Shown: one piece after another, positions 37,329-47,511 of the stretch
Layout: the number at the start of each line of letters is the position of its first letter
How positions within the stretch are numbered: position 1 is the first letter of the stretch
NCBI GenBank assembly: GCA_002311855.1
Contig: DCAB01000012.1
Coordinates: 463,724 to 527,723, forward strand
Reading direction: 5' to 3'
DNA from: Candidatus Dadabacteria bacterium UBA1144
GTDB taxonomy: Bacteria; Desulfobacterota_D; UBA1144
Length of the DNA stretch: 64,000 nt
The notes under the pieces: model-generated
Databases searched by the model: none
The model's input: the letters and a program-made list of their open reading frames with translations, nothing else
What the model was told of the DNA's origin: nothing
Made by a program: the position numbers and the translations under genes

Positions 37329-38336
37329 ATGAAATCAAAGGGAACTGTGACGGTTTTTGGTGCAGGAAGTTGGGGAACAGCAATTGCAAAAGTTTTAGCT
37401 GAGAATTCTTTCGATGTGCTCCTCTGGGGTAGGGAATCAAATGTTGTAAACTCAATCGAACGATTTAGAGAAAACAAGCTCTTTCTTCCTGGAATTAAAT
37501 TGCCACGTTCAATTCATCCTAGAAATGATTTAGATGATGATTGTTTCAATGTAAAATTTTTGATTTTTTCTGTTCCAACTCAGTACATCAGAACTTTTTT
37601 AAAAACAATCAAGACTAAAATAAAAAAAGATTCCATATTGATTAATGCATCTAAAGGTATTGAACAAAAATCTATGAGTTCTATCTATGAAATTTTTAAC
37701 GATGTAATACCAAACGTAAAAAGTAGATATTTAACGATTTCAGGTCCCAGTTTTGCTCAAGATGTTGCAAGAAGATTACCAACAGCAGTTTCTATTGCTT
37801 CCTTTAATAGTTCGGTTTTATCAAAAACCAAATCTTTATTTGATAATGATTATTTCAGGACTTATACAAGCAATGATGTTATTGGTGTGGAGATTGGGGG
37901 GTCAGTCAAAAATGTGATTGCCATTGGAGCAGGAATCATAGATGGGGTTGGTCATAGTGAAAGCACTAAGGCTGCATTTATAACAAGAGGTCTATACGAA
38001 ACTAGGATATTGGCTGAACGTTTAGGTGCTAAGAGAAGTACGTTTCTCGGCCTTTCGGGTGTTGGAGATTTAATGCTAACTGCATATGGTAATCAAAGCA
38101 GAAATAGAAATTTAGGTTTTATGCTTGGCAAAGGCTCAAAATTAAAGAAGATTCTATCTTCAACTCAAATGGTGGCAGAAGGATATTTTACTAGTAAAGC
38201 GATACATAAAGTGATAAAAAAATCCAAAGTCTCTTCCCCCATATTGGAATCAATATATGGAATACTCTATAGAAACCAAGACCCCAAAAATCTTATAACT
38301 AATTTGTTAAAAAAAGATGTAATTACAGATATTTAG
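37329..38336 (+). CDS. gpsA: Glycerol-3-phosphate dehydrogenase (NAD(P)+)
   Basis: Reduces dihydroxyacetone phosphate to sn-glycerol-3-phosphate for phospholipid synthesis. The Rossmann motif is GAGSWGTA at the N-terminus. ISGPSFAQDV, the catalytic Lys in EIGGSVKNVIAI, and LSGVGDLMLT are all present. At 335 residues it is normal. No ribosome binding site is seen, and the promoter is very close to the ATG. It precedes gyrA by 53 bp. Confidence 0.95.
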   Translation: MKSKGTVTVFGAGSWGTAIAKVLAENSFDVLLWGRESNVVNSIERFRENKLFLPGIKLPRSIHPRNDLDDDCFNVKFLIFSVPTQYIRTFLKTIKTKIKKDSILINASKGIEQKSMSSIYEIFNDVIPNVKSRYLTISGPSFAQDVARRLPTAVSIASFNSSVLSKTKSLFDNDYFRTYTSNDVIGVEIGGSVKNVIAIGAGIIDGVGHSESTKAAFITRGLYETRILAERLGAKRSTFLGLSGVGDLMLTAYGNQSRNRNLGFMLGKGSKLKKILSSTQMVAEGYFTSKAIHKVIKKSKVSSPILESIYGILYRNQDPKNLITNLLKKDVITDI

Positions 38337-38360
38337 ACTTCATTTTTCACAATTAAAATG

Positions 38361-38366
38361 TATAAT
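38361..38366 (+). promoter_or_regulatory. -10 box of gyrA
   Basis: TATAAT lies 23 nt before the proposed gyrA start; the -35 region is weak. The short leader would contain AGGAGA. Confidence 0.45.
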
Positions 38367-38389
38367 TATCCTACTATTCAATCAGGAGA

Positions 38390-40825
38390 TTGACTATTTC
38401 ACCAGATCAAAATATTAAACCTACTGAGATTTATGATGAGCTCAAAGACTCTTATCTTAGCTATTCGTTAAGTGTAATTATAGGAAGGGCTTTGCCTGAT
38501 GTCAGAGATGGTCTGAAGCCAGTTCATAGAAGATTGCTCTATGGAATGAAGGATTTAGGCCTAGATTTCAATAAATCCTATAAAAAATCCGCCAGAGTTG
38601 TTGGAGATGTGATGGGTAAATTTCATCCTCACGGTGACAGTGCCCTCTATGAGGCTCTAGTAAGAATGGCTCAAGATTTTTCCCTTAGATATCCACTCGT
38701 AGATGGTCAGGGGAACTTCGGTTCTGTCGACGGTGATCCTGCTGCTGCTATGCGATACACAGAAGTCAAGTTGTCAAAACTTTCATCACAAATCCTTGAA
38801 GATCTCGATAAAGAAACAGTCGATTTCATTGAAAATTACGATGGCTCAACAAAAGAACCAAAAATATTACCATCAAAAATTCCTAATCTTTTACTTAATG
38901 GTGCGTCAGGAATCGCTGTTGGAATGTCAACGAATATCCCTCCACATAATTTCAAGGAGGTTACGACTTCGATAATTGAACAAATTAAAAATCCAAGAAT
39001 AACAATAGATAGATTGTTGGAAATTGTGCCTGGACCCGACTTTCCGACGGGAGGAATTATCCATGGTTCAAAAGATATTATTCAAGAAGCATATAAAACT
39101 GGAAGAGGAATAATTAAATTAAGAGGAGTCGCGCATGTAGAGCCCGAGACGAACAGAGTAATAATTACTGAAATTCCTTATCAAGTAAATAAAAGTAGAT
39201 TAGTTGAAAAAATTGCTAATTTAGTTAGAAGTGAAAAGATAAAAGGCATATCTGATATTCGTGATGAATCAAATAGGAAAGGGATAAGAATCGTTATTGA
39301 TTCTAAAAGAGGTGAGGATCCTAATGTGCTTTTGAATAATCTTTTTACATTAACCCCTCTTAGCACCAGTTTTGGAATCATTCTTTTAGCAATAGTCAAT
39401 GGGAAACCAAAACTTTTAAATTTAAAAGAAATAAATCAATGTTTTATTGATCATAGATTTGAAATAATTACTAAAAGATTTTTATTCGAGCTCAATAAAT
39501 CCAAAAAACGACATCATATCCTCGAGGGTTTCAAGATTGCCTTGGATAATCTTGATAAAACAATAAAAATCATTAGAAAATCAAAAGAACCATCTGACGC
39601 TAAAAAATCACTAATGAAAGAACTTGGAACGACAGAAGTTCAAGCTCTTGCAATTCTTGATTTGCGACTTCAAAGACTCACGGGAATGGAACGTGAAAAG
39701 ATTCATGATGAAAGAAAATTGCTTATTAGAAGAATTAAGGAAATAGAAAAAATTCTATCAAATGATGATGAAATTAACAGAATAATGATTTCAGAACTAG
39801 AGGAGCTAAGTACAAATTATGGTGATCATAGAAAAACGAGAATCGATGATCGTGATTTAAGTGCAATAACCGCTGAGGACCTAATAACTAAAGAAGATAT
39901 GGTAGTAACATTAACGCATGAAGGATTCATAAAAAGAGCAGCATTGAGTTCATACAGAAGCCAAAAACGAGGTGGAGTGGGGAAAACTGGTGCAACGCGT
40001 AAGAACGATGACTTTGCCGAAACCGTCTTTGTTGCATCAACTCATGATTATGTTGTTTTTTTTACAAATAAAGGAAAATGTTTTTGGAGAAAGGTACATG
40101 AACTACCGGAAGCAAGCTTAACAGCTAGAGGAAGGGGTTTGACCAATGTATTGAATCTATCCAATGAAGAGACGGTGAAAGCATTTGTCTGTGTAAGTAA
40201 TTTTGATCAAGATAAATTTTTAATTATGACTACTAAGCGCGGTGTTGTTAAGAAAACAAAGCTCGAGGAGTATTCACGTCCTCGAACAAACGGAATAATT
40301 GCGATAAATTTAAAAAGTAATGATGAACTGATATCTGTTAACCCCAGTTCTGGACGAGATGAAATTCTGATTTCAACAAGAATGGGAAAAGCTATAAGAT
40401 TTAGCGAGAAAAAAGTTAGGTCAGTTTCTAGAAATAGCATGGGAGTCAAGGGAATGAGTCTAAAAAAAGATGATTATGTTGTTAGTTCTGAGGTAATAAA
40501 AAATAAGAACTCCCAAATTCTTACAGTTTCTGAAAATGGTTTCGGGAAAAGAACTCAGATTGAAAAGTACAGACTTACTTCGAGAGGAGGCAAGGGCGTA
40601 GTAACTCTTAAAATTACTGATAAGACTGGGGAGATTGTGAATGCCTTTCAAACCGATAAAGACTCAGACATAATTTTGGTTTCCTCGATTGGTAAAACCA
40701 CAAGATTGAAAGCATCTGATATTTCTATAATCGGAAGAGCTACCCAGGGCGTAAAATTAATGAAAGTGAATGATAAGATTAAGATTGTTGCTGTAGCTAA
40801 GATAGCGGACAATACAAGTGAATAA
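38390..40825 (+). CDS. gyrA: DNA gyrase subunit A
   Basis: Breakage-reunion subunit of the type IIA topoisomerase. [36 protein letters not shown] and the active-site Tyr in AMRYTE (about 122) are intact. The C-terminal beta-pinwheel carries SQKRGGVG, a variant of the GyrA box Q-R/K-R-G-G-R/K-G with Val at the sixth place, so gyrase is preferred over ParC. At 811 residues it is typical. The start is unusual: TTG 38390 lies only one base after AGGAGA, while ATT 38396 would have better spacing; there is no ATG nearby. Confidence 0.92.
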   Translation: MTISPDQNIKPTEIYDELKDSYLSYSLSVIIGRALPDVRDGLKPVHRRLLYGMKDLGLDFNKSYKKSARVVGDVMGKFHPHGDSALYEALVRMAQDFSLRYPLVDGQGNFGSVDGDPAAAMRYTEVKLSKLSSQILEDLDKETVDFIENYDGSTKEPKILPSKIPNLLLNGASGIAVGMSTNIPPHNFKEVTTSIIEQIKNPRITIDRLLEIVPGPDFPTGGIIHGSKDIIQEAYKTGRGIIKLRGVAHVEPETNRVIITEIPYQVNKSRLVEKIANLVRSEKIKGISDIRDESNRKGIRIVIDSKRGEDPNVLLNNLFTLTPLSTSFGIILLAIVNGKPKLLNLKEINQCFIDHRFEIITKRFLFELNKSKKRHHILEGFKIALDNLDKTIKIIRKSKEPSDAKKSLMKELGTTEVQALAILDLRLQRLTGMEREKIHDERKLLIRRIKEIEKILSNDDEINRIMISELEELSTNYGDHRKTRIDDRDLSAITAEDLITKEDMVVTLTHEGFIKRAALSSYRSQKRGGVGKTGATRKNDDFAETVFVASTHDYVVFFTNKGKCFWRKVHELPEASLTARGRGLTNVLNLSNEETVKAFVCVSNFDQDKFLIMTTKRGVVKKTKLEEYSRPRTNGIIAINLKSNDELISVNPSSGRDEILISTRMGKAIRFSEKKVRSVSRNSMGVKGMSLKKDDYVVSSEVIKNKNSQILTVSENGFGKRTQIEKYRLTSRGGKGVVTLKITDKTGEIVNAFQTDKDSDIILVSSIGKTTRLKASDISIIGRATQGVKLMKVNDKIKIVAVAKIADNTSE

Positions 40826-41321
40826 TCTTTTTGTTGAACTAAGAAATCTCTTTAAATCGATAGAAAATTATAATTGTTTTGTTTGCTCGGATACTAATCC
40901 AATTGGCCTTAATTTAGATATACAATTTAGAAAAAATAGTACTTATGCATATTTTAATTTATCAAATTTGTATTCTGGTTTCCCTTCCGTCGTACACGGA
41001 GGAATACAAGCAACTATAATCGATGAAATAGGTTTTTGGGCAATGTTTAATACCATAAAACGCTTGGGTTTTACAAAATCGCTTTCTGTTGAATACTTGT
41101 CAAAAATCGAGGTTAATAAGGAATTAAACGCAGTTGGGAAAATAATTGAGGTAACAGACGACTTGGTTAGTGTCGAAGTAGAAATATTATCAGATTCAAA
41201 TTCCAAAACGAGAGGAATTGTCGAATATAAATTAATTAGTGATAACGTTATAAAGAAATATTTCGGGCTGGAATTTCATCAAAACTTTAATAGGATCATC
41301 AACAATGATAAAGCTCTATGA
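40818..41321 (+). CDS. Hotdog-fold thioesterase (PaaI-like)
   Basis: The protein of 167 residues has a single hotdog domain. The diagnostic segment [18 protein letters not shown] holds the catalytic HGG and Asp/Glu helix typical of PaaI/YigI-type acyl-CoA thioesterases. An N-terminal [15 protein letters not shown] with two cysteines is seen in many such proteins. The GTG start overlaps the gyrA stop, and the end overlaps the GST gene by 17 bp. The physiological acyl-CoA is unknown. Confidence 0.82.
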   Translation: MNNLFVELRNLFKSIENYNCFVCSDTNPIGLNLDIQFRKNSTYAYFNLSNLYSGFPSVVHGGIQATIIDEIGFWAMFNTIKRLGFTKSLSVEYLSKIEVNKELNAVGKIIEVTDDLVSVEVEILSDSNSKTRGIVEYKLISDNVIKKYFGLEFHQNFNRIINNDKAL

Positions 41322-41904
41322 CCATCCTCTGTCGGGAAACTCTTACAAAGTAAAATTGCTACTTGTTCAAGCTGGATTAAGTTTTGAAACTATATTAATA
41401 GATGTTTTCAAGGGCGAAAATCACAAAACTGCGTTTACAAGAATTAATCCCGCTGCAAAAATTCCTGTTGTTGATGATGGCGGATATATAATCTGGGAAT
41501 CAAATGCAATATTGATTTATTTAGCAGAAAAATATGCAAATAATTATATCCCATTAGATATAAACCTAAGAGGCACCCTTTTTAAATGGTTACTTTTTAA
41601 CAAGACTTCTTTGGATCCTTATCTAGCAAAATCTAGGGCAATTTTAAAGTTTGTTCCTAAGGGCAAACAAGATTTTAAAGAATTAGAACTTTTACGAACT
41701 GACGCAAAGAAAGGATTAAAAATCTTTAATCAACATTTAAAAAAAAGGAGCTTTATTGTCGATAACTATTCAATTGCCGACATTGCCTTTTATCCATATA
41801 TCAAACTTTGTCACGAAGGCGAGATAGATTTAGAGCCTTTTAAAAATATACTTTCGTGGATTAGAAATGTAGAAAATACTGATAATTTCTTTGATATATA
41901 CTGA
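41305..41904 (+). CDS. Glutathione S-transferase family protein
   Basis: The protein of 199 residues has the two-domain GST fold. The N-terminal thioredoxin-like domain has [17 protein letters not shown] with an SGNS active-site region, INPAAKIPVVDDG (cis-Pro) and WESNAILIYLAEKY, the glutathione-binding ESxAI pattern. The C-terminal helical domain has the N-capping YSIADIAFYPY. It matches the plant/fungal-like bacterial GST groups; substrate unknown. Last gene of the gyrA-thioesterase-GST run. Confidence 0.87.
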   Translation: MIKLYDHPLSGNSYKVKLLLVQAGLSFETILIDVFKGENHKTAFTRINPAAKIPVVDDGGYIIWESNAILIYLAEKYANNYIPLDINLRGTLFKWLLFNKTSLDPYLAKSRAILKFVPKGKQDFKELELLRTDAKKGLKIFNQHLKKRSFIVDNYSIADIAFYPYIKLCHEGEIDLEPFKNILSWIRNVENTDNFFDIY

Positions 41905-41910
41905 AAAAAA

Positions 41911-41984
41911 AGCGGGAAACGGGACTCGAACCCGCGACCTTCTGCTTGGCAAGCAGGCGCTCTAGCCAACTGAGCTATTCCCGC
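41911..41984 (-). tRNA. tRNA-Gly(GCC)
   Basis: A 74-nt cloverleaf on the minus strand with acceptor GCGGGAA/TTCCCGC, anticodon loop TTGCCAA carrying GCC, and T-arm GGGTTCGAGTCCC. The discriminator is T. A T run follows directly and may serve as terminator. Confidence 0.97.
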
Positions 41985-42043
41985 GCTCTAGACTTTAACT
42001 AATTATACTTCTATATTTTCTATGTCAAGATGGGAACAATAAA

Positions 42044-43183
42044 ATGAAATATAGAAAAGAAATACTTGGAGAAATTAAGAGAGTTGTTATTAAAATTGGC
42101 TCAAAGGCACTTGCCAATAAAGAAAACAAAATTAGCTTGTCTAGAATAAAATACCTAGCTTCATCAGTCGACTATCTTAGGTCGAAAAATATTGAATGCC
42201 TAATAGTTTCATCTGGAGCGATTCTTGCTGGTAATGAGTTCTTCTCGCTAAATATAAAAAATTTAAATATTGTTAAAAAACAAGCACTAGCATCCTTAGG
42301 TCAGATTAAATTGATGAGCTACTATATAAAAGCGTTTCAATCAAAAAAAATTGATGTATCCCAGCTATTATTAACAAATGATATTTTCGGAGACAGAAAA
42401 CGATTCCTAAACACCAGAGCCACAATACTTGAACTTATCAAAATGAACATTACTCCAATTATAAATGAGAACGATACAGTATCAGTTGATGAAATAATGT
42501 TTGGAGATAACGATATACTTGCATCAAAAGTCGCATCTATGATGGATGCAGATTGTTTAATACTTCTTACGGATATTGATGGATTATATAGTTCTAATCC
42601 AAAAAATAATAAAAAAGCTGAATTGATTCAAATTCTACAAGAAGATAAATTTGATTCACAAATCATTAATGATACATCTGCTGATATATCGTATGGAGGA
42701 ATGAAATCCAAGATAGATGCGGCATTGGAAGTTTCTAAATTTGGCATTCCAACGATTATAGCAAACGGTAAAAAGAAAGATGAGTTGTTAAAAATATTTA
42801 ACTACGAAAATATTGGGACCGCAATAGTTCCTAATCCTGTCAAGATTAAAAATAGAAAAAAATGGATAGGCATAGGACCAAAATCTTCTGGAAAACTATT
42901 CCTTGACGATGGAGCATCGGATGCAATAACCAATAAAGGTAAAAGCTTACTACCTTCTGGTATTTTGAAAATTGAAGGGAAATTTTTTAAAGGTCAACAA
43001 GTAGTATGTTTCAATAACACTACCAATAAACCAATAGCGAAAGGCTTAATCTCTTATAGTGCAAAAGAAGTGGATTTAGTTAAAGGAAAGAAATCTACAG
43101 AAATAGAAAAAATATTGGGATATAAATACTCTGACGAAATAATTAACAGAGATAATATGGTCATTTTACAATTTGCTATATAA
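42044..43183 (+). CDS. proB: Glutamate 5-kinase with PUA domain
   Basis: First step of proline synthesis. The amino-acid kinase domain has VVIKIGSKAL, LIVSSGAILAG, ENDTVSVDE and LTDIDGLY, with SYGGMKSKIDAA near residue 225. A C-terminal PUA domain (about 285-360, GKLFLDDGASDAI onward) is present, giving 379 residues as in E. coli ProB. proA is not adjacent. It stands alone between tRNA-Gly and the convergent VWA gene, which it overlaps by 8 bp. Confidence 0.95.
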   Translation: MKYRKEILGEIKRVVIKIGSKALANKENKISLSRIKYLASSVDYLRSKNIECLIVSSGAILAGNEFFSLNIKNLNIVKKQALASLGQIKLMSYYIKAFQSKKIDVSQLLLTNDIFGDRKRFLNTRATILELIKMNITPIINENDTVSVDEIMFGDNDILASKVASMMDADCLILLTDIDGLYSSNPKNNKKAELIQILQEDKFDSQIINDTSADISYGGMKSKIDAALEVSKFGIPTIIANGKKKDELLKIFNYENIGTAIVPNPVKIKNRKKWIGIGPKSSGKLFLDDGASDAITNKGKSLLPSGILKIEGKFFKGQQVVCFNNTTNKPIAKGLISYSAKEVDLVKGKKSTEIEKILGYKYSDEIINRDNMVILQFAI

Positions 43184-44204
43184 AATTAAAAGGATTTTCA
43201 GCGTCTACATCTCTGACTGGCTTATTTAAGAATTGTGTGTTTGACTCCTTTCTTTCGATTCTAATCTTCCCATTCTTGTTCTCGTATGCTACGAACTGAG
43301 ATCCATATGTTTCTCTCGATATTGCATCCAAGATCATAGGGAAATTTTTTGCACCTATGAAGATTGAATGAATACATATTCCTAATTTTTTTGCTCTTTC
43401 TCTCTCTCGTTTCACTTCAGTATCACCCGACGTAGGAATTCCATCGGTTATAAAAAGAATATGTTTATTTCTGAAGCCTCGGCCTTTAAAATCTGATATG
43501 GCATCTTTGAGTGCCTCTTCATAATTTGTATTTCCAGAGCACTCAGTCTTATTAGCTGACTTAAGAATTGTTTCATATTCTTTTGTGAAAAATTTTTCCT
43601 CTACTATAGTCTTAAATGATTTATGATTGAATTCTATATATCCTACCCTCATTTTTTTTGTTCTAGAGAGTTCTAGAACTGCTCTAACGACCGATGAAGA
43701 CCATTCACTATATACGCCCATCATAGAGGTACTTATATCTCTCAGGATTGCTATTTCACCCCCCATCCTCTCTTTTTCTCTTTGATGGACTCTGGGTAGT
43801 TGGGGAGAAAGATTTTTTATCCAAATTGATGCATCCATTGGATCCACGTCTTCTATCTCATAAAATGAATTCATTCTTTTGTATCTCCTGGGAAGACCAC
43901 CCGGATGTGTACCTTTCTTCGCTAGGCTTCTTTGTATATTCCCCTCAAGGCATTTCATAACGACTTGAACATTTTGAGCGACTTCCGAATTATCTGAGAC
44001 GCGCATTTTCGCTGCGTCAGTATCACCAGCTCTTTTAGATTTAGTTGCGTAGATTTTTTCAGACAATGGGGTATTATCAATACCTCCTTCATCATCGTTT
44101 TTACTTTGGTTGTGTGGATCTGTTGGTACTTTTTCATCTGAATCCATTGGTTTTGAATTATCTTCACTAGTTAAATTACTCTGAAGCTCCTCTAATGCAT
44201 CCAT
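43176..44204 (-). CDS. VWA-domain protein, possibly the C-terminal part of a MoxR-VWA fusion
   Basis: From ATG 44204 the protein has 342 residues. An acidic, disordered first part (about 1-100, with DSDEKVPTDP and KNDDEGG) precedes a von Willebrand A domain whose MIDAS motif is complete: DISTS, a Thr in NTNYEEAL, and ITDGIP. This resembles the C-terminal half of magnesium-chelatase subunit D and other MoxR partners. The frame is open upstream for 54 more codons into moxR with no ATG, GTG or TTG. The peptide read there is acidic and helix-forming, and the ATG has only a GAGG 14 nt away. It may therefore be expressed by frameshifting from moxR. Confidence 0.8.
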   Translation of the reverse strand: MDALEELQSNLTSEDNSKPMDSDEKVPTDPHNQSKNDDEGGIDNTPLSEKIYATKSKRAGDTDAAKMRVSDNSEVAQNVQVVMKCLEGNIQRSLAKKGTHPGGLPRRYKRMNSFYEIEDVDPMDASIWIKNLSPQLPRVHQREKERMGGEIAILRDISTSMMGVYSEWSSSVVRAVLELSRTKKMRVGYIEFNHKSFKTIVEEKFFTKEYETILKSANKTECSGNTNYEEALKDAISDFKGRGFRNKHILFITDGIPTSGDTEVKRERERAKKLGICIHSIFIGAKNFPMILDAISRETYGSQFVAYENKNGKIRIERKESNTQFLNKPVRDVDAENPFNFI

Positions 44205-44329
44205 AAAAATATTCTGAGCCTCATTGATTTGTTCTTCTGTTAGATCTGATTCTTTATCTTGATTAGAGCCAAGTTGTTTATTAGGTGAATCTTCTTCGTA
44301 TTTTCTGCCTTCTCTTTTGTCTCTATTCT

Positions 44330-45274
44330 CTATTTCTTGGTCTTTTTTTTTTGGTTCTCTATAGATTCAAGTTTGTCTTCAGCAAGTTGCAGCATATCTT
44401 CAGGCACTCTAAAAGCTAACAAAAACTTTAGAGCTTTAAGGTCAGACAGATTGGCTTCGTCTCTTCCGTTTAAAACTGAATGAGCCTTTATGATTTTTAT
44501 GGATTTAACCAGGAAAGTTCTGTCGGATATGACAGAATTTGATTCATTCAATTTCTGATCTTCTATCAGCCAGGTTACAAAACTTATAAGACCTTCTTGT
44601 ACAGACGCCGGGACTATAACTTTTTTAAGCTTATCATAGCTTTCATCTAATGCCTTTTTTCCAACCTTTGTAACAAAATCATAGGATCCATTTTTTGTAG
44701 AATAAAGACTCACGATCTTCTTTGCATTGTCCCACTGTTTTCCATAAGATAAGCCACTTGCGTTGATTTGGATTACAAACCTATCAAGATTGGCTGGATC
44801 CAATGGCTCGTTGTAGTACTCGTCTGCAGTTGGATTACTTGTTGCAATGGCAGTTAGGAGAGGAATAGACTCCTGACCATATTTTCTTTCATTTAATATT
44901 CTTAGAAGAACGTTTAAAGACTCCCCAGGTGCTCTGGAAATATCATCAAGCAATGCTATTTCTGAAGTTAGTATCCCTCCTTTGATAATATCTTGTCTAA
45001 TTAGCTCGCCATTTTCTGTATCTTCTCTAGAAATTACAAGATCACCAACTAATTCTGATAGCCTTGTGTCTCTGTGCATTTGATAGAAAAAAAACTTCAA
45101 TTCAGCAGATTTAGAGATTATCTCGGAAAGCATTGTTTTAGCTGTACCAGGAGGACCTTGAATGTATATGTGCTCTCTCGAGATTACTCCCAATAAAAGA
45201 GCTGTTTTGACGTCATCATGCCCTATGACCAGCTCGTCCATTTCGTTTCTTAATACTTCAAAAGCATTAGACAT
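44330..45274 (-). CDS. MoxR-type AAA+ ATPase
   Basis: AAA+ ATPase of 314 residues of the MoxR/ChlI/RavA clade, chaperone-like motors that work with VWA proteins. Walker A is GPPGTAKT (40-47), sensor 1 is AIATSNPT, and the arginine finger region is NLDRFVIQ. Walker B is ALLDDIS (107-113), with Asp where most family members have the catalytic Glu. The gene ends with a run of ten A residues followed by ACC AAG AAA TAG, and the VWA frame continues at -1. It is divergent from rnc. Confidence 0.88.
   Translation of the reverse strand: MSNAFEVLRNEMDELVIGHDDVKTALLLGVISREHIYIQGPPGTAKTMLSEIISKSAELKFFFYQMHRDTRLSELVGDLVISREDTENGELIRQDIIKGGILTSEIALLDDISRAPGESLNVLLRILNERKYGQESIPLLTAIATSNPTADEYYNEPLDPANLDRFVIQINASGLSYGKQWDNAKKIVSLYSTKNGSYDFVTKVGKKALDESYDKLKKVIVPASVQEGLISFVTWLIEDQKLNESNSVISDRTFLVKSIKIIKAHSVLNGRDEANLSDLKALKFLLAFRVPEDMLQLAEDKLESIENQKKKTKK
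44343..44352 (-). other. A10 run with in-phase A-AAA-AAG slippery heptamer
   Basis: On the coding (minus) strand ten A residues are followed by G. In the moxR frame this reads CAA AAA AAA AAG, so the dnaX-type heptamer A-AAA-AAG is in phase for -1 slippage. Slippage moves ribosomes from moxR, which stops four codons later, into the open VWA frame. A single-base deletion error in an A11 run would look the same. Confidence 0.6.
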
Positions 45275-45358
45275 TTAATAATCCTACGGAATGAGCATAC
45301 CCTTACCTAAATCTACATTAATAAGATTTTATTTGCAACCACAAAGAAATTGAAGATT

Positions 45359-45387
45359 TTATCATAAAAATGTTTTTATTTTATGCT
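45359..45387 (+). promoter_or_regulatory. Possible promoter of rnc
   Basis: TTATCA and TATGCT are separated by 17 bp. The start would be near 45394, five bases before the GTG of rnc, which has no ribosome binding site. Confidence 0.4.
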
Positions 45388-45398
45388 AGATTAATTGC

Positions 45399-46061
45399 GT
45401 GAACCTTGAAAAGAAAATAGGATACAAATTTAAGAAAAAAAACCTTCTCCTGGAGTCTATAACCCATAAATCCTATGGTAATGAGAATGGTAAGCCTGAT
45501 AATGAAAGACTAGAATTTCTTGGAGATTCGATAATTGGTTTGATAGTTGCTAAATATCTATATACATTGTTTCCAGACCACGACGAAGGTGATTTATCAA
45601 AATTAAAGAATCAAATTGTTAGTTCAAAATCATTTTGTAAAATCGCGAAAAAATTAGATCTTGGTAGTTTTATGTTATTGGGTAGAGGAGAGTTGAAATC
45701 AGGAGGAAGAAAAAGGGAATCAAACCTTGCTGGATTATTTGAAGCAATAGTAGGAGCGGTATATCTTGATTCCGGTCCTAGGGCAACAGAAATTTTTTTG
45801 AATAAATTCCTTTTAAATCAAGATTTTTCAAAAATAATTGACGAAGATTATAAATCTATTTTACAAATTATATCTCAGAAACAATTTGGTTCTGTTCCCA
45901 AATACCAAATTGATAAAGAAGTTGGACGACCTCACGATAAAAAATTTTATGTCTCTGTTTTTATTAATGACATAAAACAGTCTAGCGCAATAGGTAAAAG
46001 TAAGAAAATAGCCCAAAATAATTGTGCGATGAAAACCTTGAAAAAACTCAAGAATCTTTAA
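45399..46061 (+). CDS. rnc: Ribonuclease III
   Basis: Double-strand-specific endonuclease for rRNA and mRNA processing. The signature NERLEFLGDSIIG (about 36-48) and GLFEAIVGAVYLD hold the metal-binding acidic residues. A C-terminal dsRNA-binding domain (about 150-220) ends with SAIGKSKKIAQNNCAMKTL. At 220 residues it is normal. It starts with GTG, and its 3' end overlaps the convergent ntrC-like gene by 14 bp. Confidence 0.95.
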   Translation: MNLEKKIGYKFKKKNLLLESITHKSYGNENGKPDNERLEFLGDSIIGLIVAKYLYTLFPDHDEGDLSKLKNQIVSSKSFCKIAKKLDLGSFMLLGRGELKSGGRKRESNLAGLFEAIVGAVYLDSGPRATEIFLNKFLLNQDFSKIIDEDYKSILQIISQKQFGSVPKYQIDKEVGRPHDKKFYVSVFINDIKQSSAIGKSKKIAQNNCAMKTLKKLKNL

Positions 46062-47484
46062 TTATACTAGAGTCAATTTTTAAGGCAGCAATTTTTTTTC
46101 TTAGAGAATTTTCGTCGATACCTAGTTTTCTACAAGAAATCCGCAAATCCCCTTTGTTTTTAATTAATACTGATTCTATTAGAGGTTTATCAATTCGATT
46201 AATAATAAAATCATATAAATTAGTTTCTGGGAGATCTGAATCATCAAATAAATTCTCAATTAATTTTACATAATTAACTTTATTGCTTATTAGTCCAGAT
46301 TTTTTAAATGTTTTTGGCAGGTGTTCTCTTATAGAATCTGATGTTAGTTCAGAGTCGGGTACCATAAGAACAAGTTTTTTGATTGAATTTTCTAGCTCTC
46401 TAACGTTTCCTGGCCAATCATATTTTAGAAAAATATTTAGAAAATCATCATCGATGGACTTAGGTGACTCGTCTTTATTTGCATATTTAATAAGAAAGAA
46501 GTCAATCAAAAGAGGGATATCGGATTTCCTTTCTCTGAGTGTTGGAAGCTCGATATTAATAGAATTTAATCTAAAAAATAAATCTTCACGAAAATTTTTG
46601 TTTTCTACCTCTTTCTCAAGATTCTTGTTTGTAGAAGTTATAATTCTACAATTGAAATTTACTGGTTTTTGTCCACCCAATCTATAAAATTTCCTTTCTT
46701 CTAAAACTCTTAGGAGTTTACTTTGGAGGTCGTAAGACATATCTCCAATTTCATCTAAAAGGATTGTCCCACCGTTGGCTTCTTCAAATCTGCCGATTTT
46801 CTTAGCTGTGGCACCTGTAAATGCTCCTTTCTCGTAACCAAACAGTTCGCTTTCCAGCAGCTCGTTAGGTATAGCGGTTATATTAATTTGGACGTAATTC
46901 CCCTTAGAATTTTTACTGCTTAAGTGTACTGCTTTAGCAATTAATTCTTTTCCAGTTCCGGATTCGCCAGTAATTAAAACAGTATGGTCCGAATTAGAAA
47001 TACGTCCAACATCTTTAAAATTTTTTTTTATCTGTGGAGATTTTCCGATTATGTCAAAATTGTCGTCTTTCTTTTCTTTTAAATCTTCTTCTAGTTTAAT
47101 AATTTTATTCGTCTTAATTGAGTTCTTTATAGCTCTGTCGATTGTTAATGAAAAATCTGAATCAAAATCAAAAGGTTTGGTTATATAGTCATAAGCCCCC
47201 CTCTTGATAGCTTCAATGATATTGGCCATTGTATCTTGAGCTGTGATTATAATAATTGAACAGTTGTTACTTATTTCTTTTATTTTCTCTAAGTACTTTA
47301 AGGAATTTCCGTCTGGCAAATTAATATCGAGCAATATTAATTCAAATTGAGTCTTTTTTAGAATGGAATAAGTCTCAGATAGTTTGCCCGCAGTATCTGT
47401 CTGATATCCTATTCCGTTTAAATGGATACTTAGTATTTTTCTTATGCTTTCTTCGTCGTCGACAATTAAAATTGATTCATTCAT
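46048..47484 (-). CDS. ntrC: Sigma-54-dependent response regulator, NtrC-like
   Basis: Two-component regulator of 478 residues. The receiver domain holds the phospho-Asp in [10 protein letters not shown] (about 53). The AAA+ domain has [15 protein letters not shown] (about 167) and the sigma-54 contact loop GAFTGA, then a Fis-type helix-turn-helix ([20 protein letters not shown]). It follows the NtrB-like kinase gene by 27 bp. Together with glnB, glnA and the sigma-54 promoter at 2650, this supports a nitrogen-regulation role. NtrX cannot be excluded. Confidence 0.9.
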   Translation of the reverse strand: MNESILIVDDEESIRKILSIHLNGIGYQTDTAGKLSETYSILKKTQFELILLDINLPDGNSLKYLEKIKEISNNCSIIIITAQDTMANIIEAIKRGAYDYITKPFDFDSDFSLTIDRAIKNSIKTNKIIKLEEDLKEKKDDNFDIIGKSPQIKKNFKDVGRISNSDHTVLITGESGTGKELIAKAVHLSSKNSKGNYVQINITAIPNELLESELFGYEKGAFTGATAKKIGRFEEANGGTILLDEIGDMSYDLQSKLLRVLEERKFYRLGGQKPVNFNCRIITSTNKNLEKEVENKNFREDLFFRLNSINIELPTLRERKSDIPLLIDFFLIKYANKDESPKSIDDDFLNIFLKYDWPGNVRELENSIKKLVLMVPDSELTSDSIREHLPKTFKKSGLISNKVNYVKLIENLFDDSDLPETNLYDFIINRIDKPLIESVLIKNKGDLRISCRKLGIDENSLRKKIAALKIDSSIIKDS

Positions 47485-47511
47485 AAAAAAATTATACCCT
47501 AGTCTAGAAAA

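Noticed and set aside
43176..45274. Magnesium or cobalt chelatase genes proper
   Set aside because: The AAA and VWA domains resemble ChlI/ChlD, but there is no chelatase H/CobN subunit and no tetrapyrrole gene nearby, so a general MoxR-VWA chaperone role is more likely.
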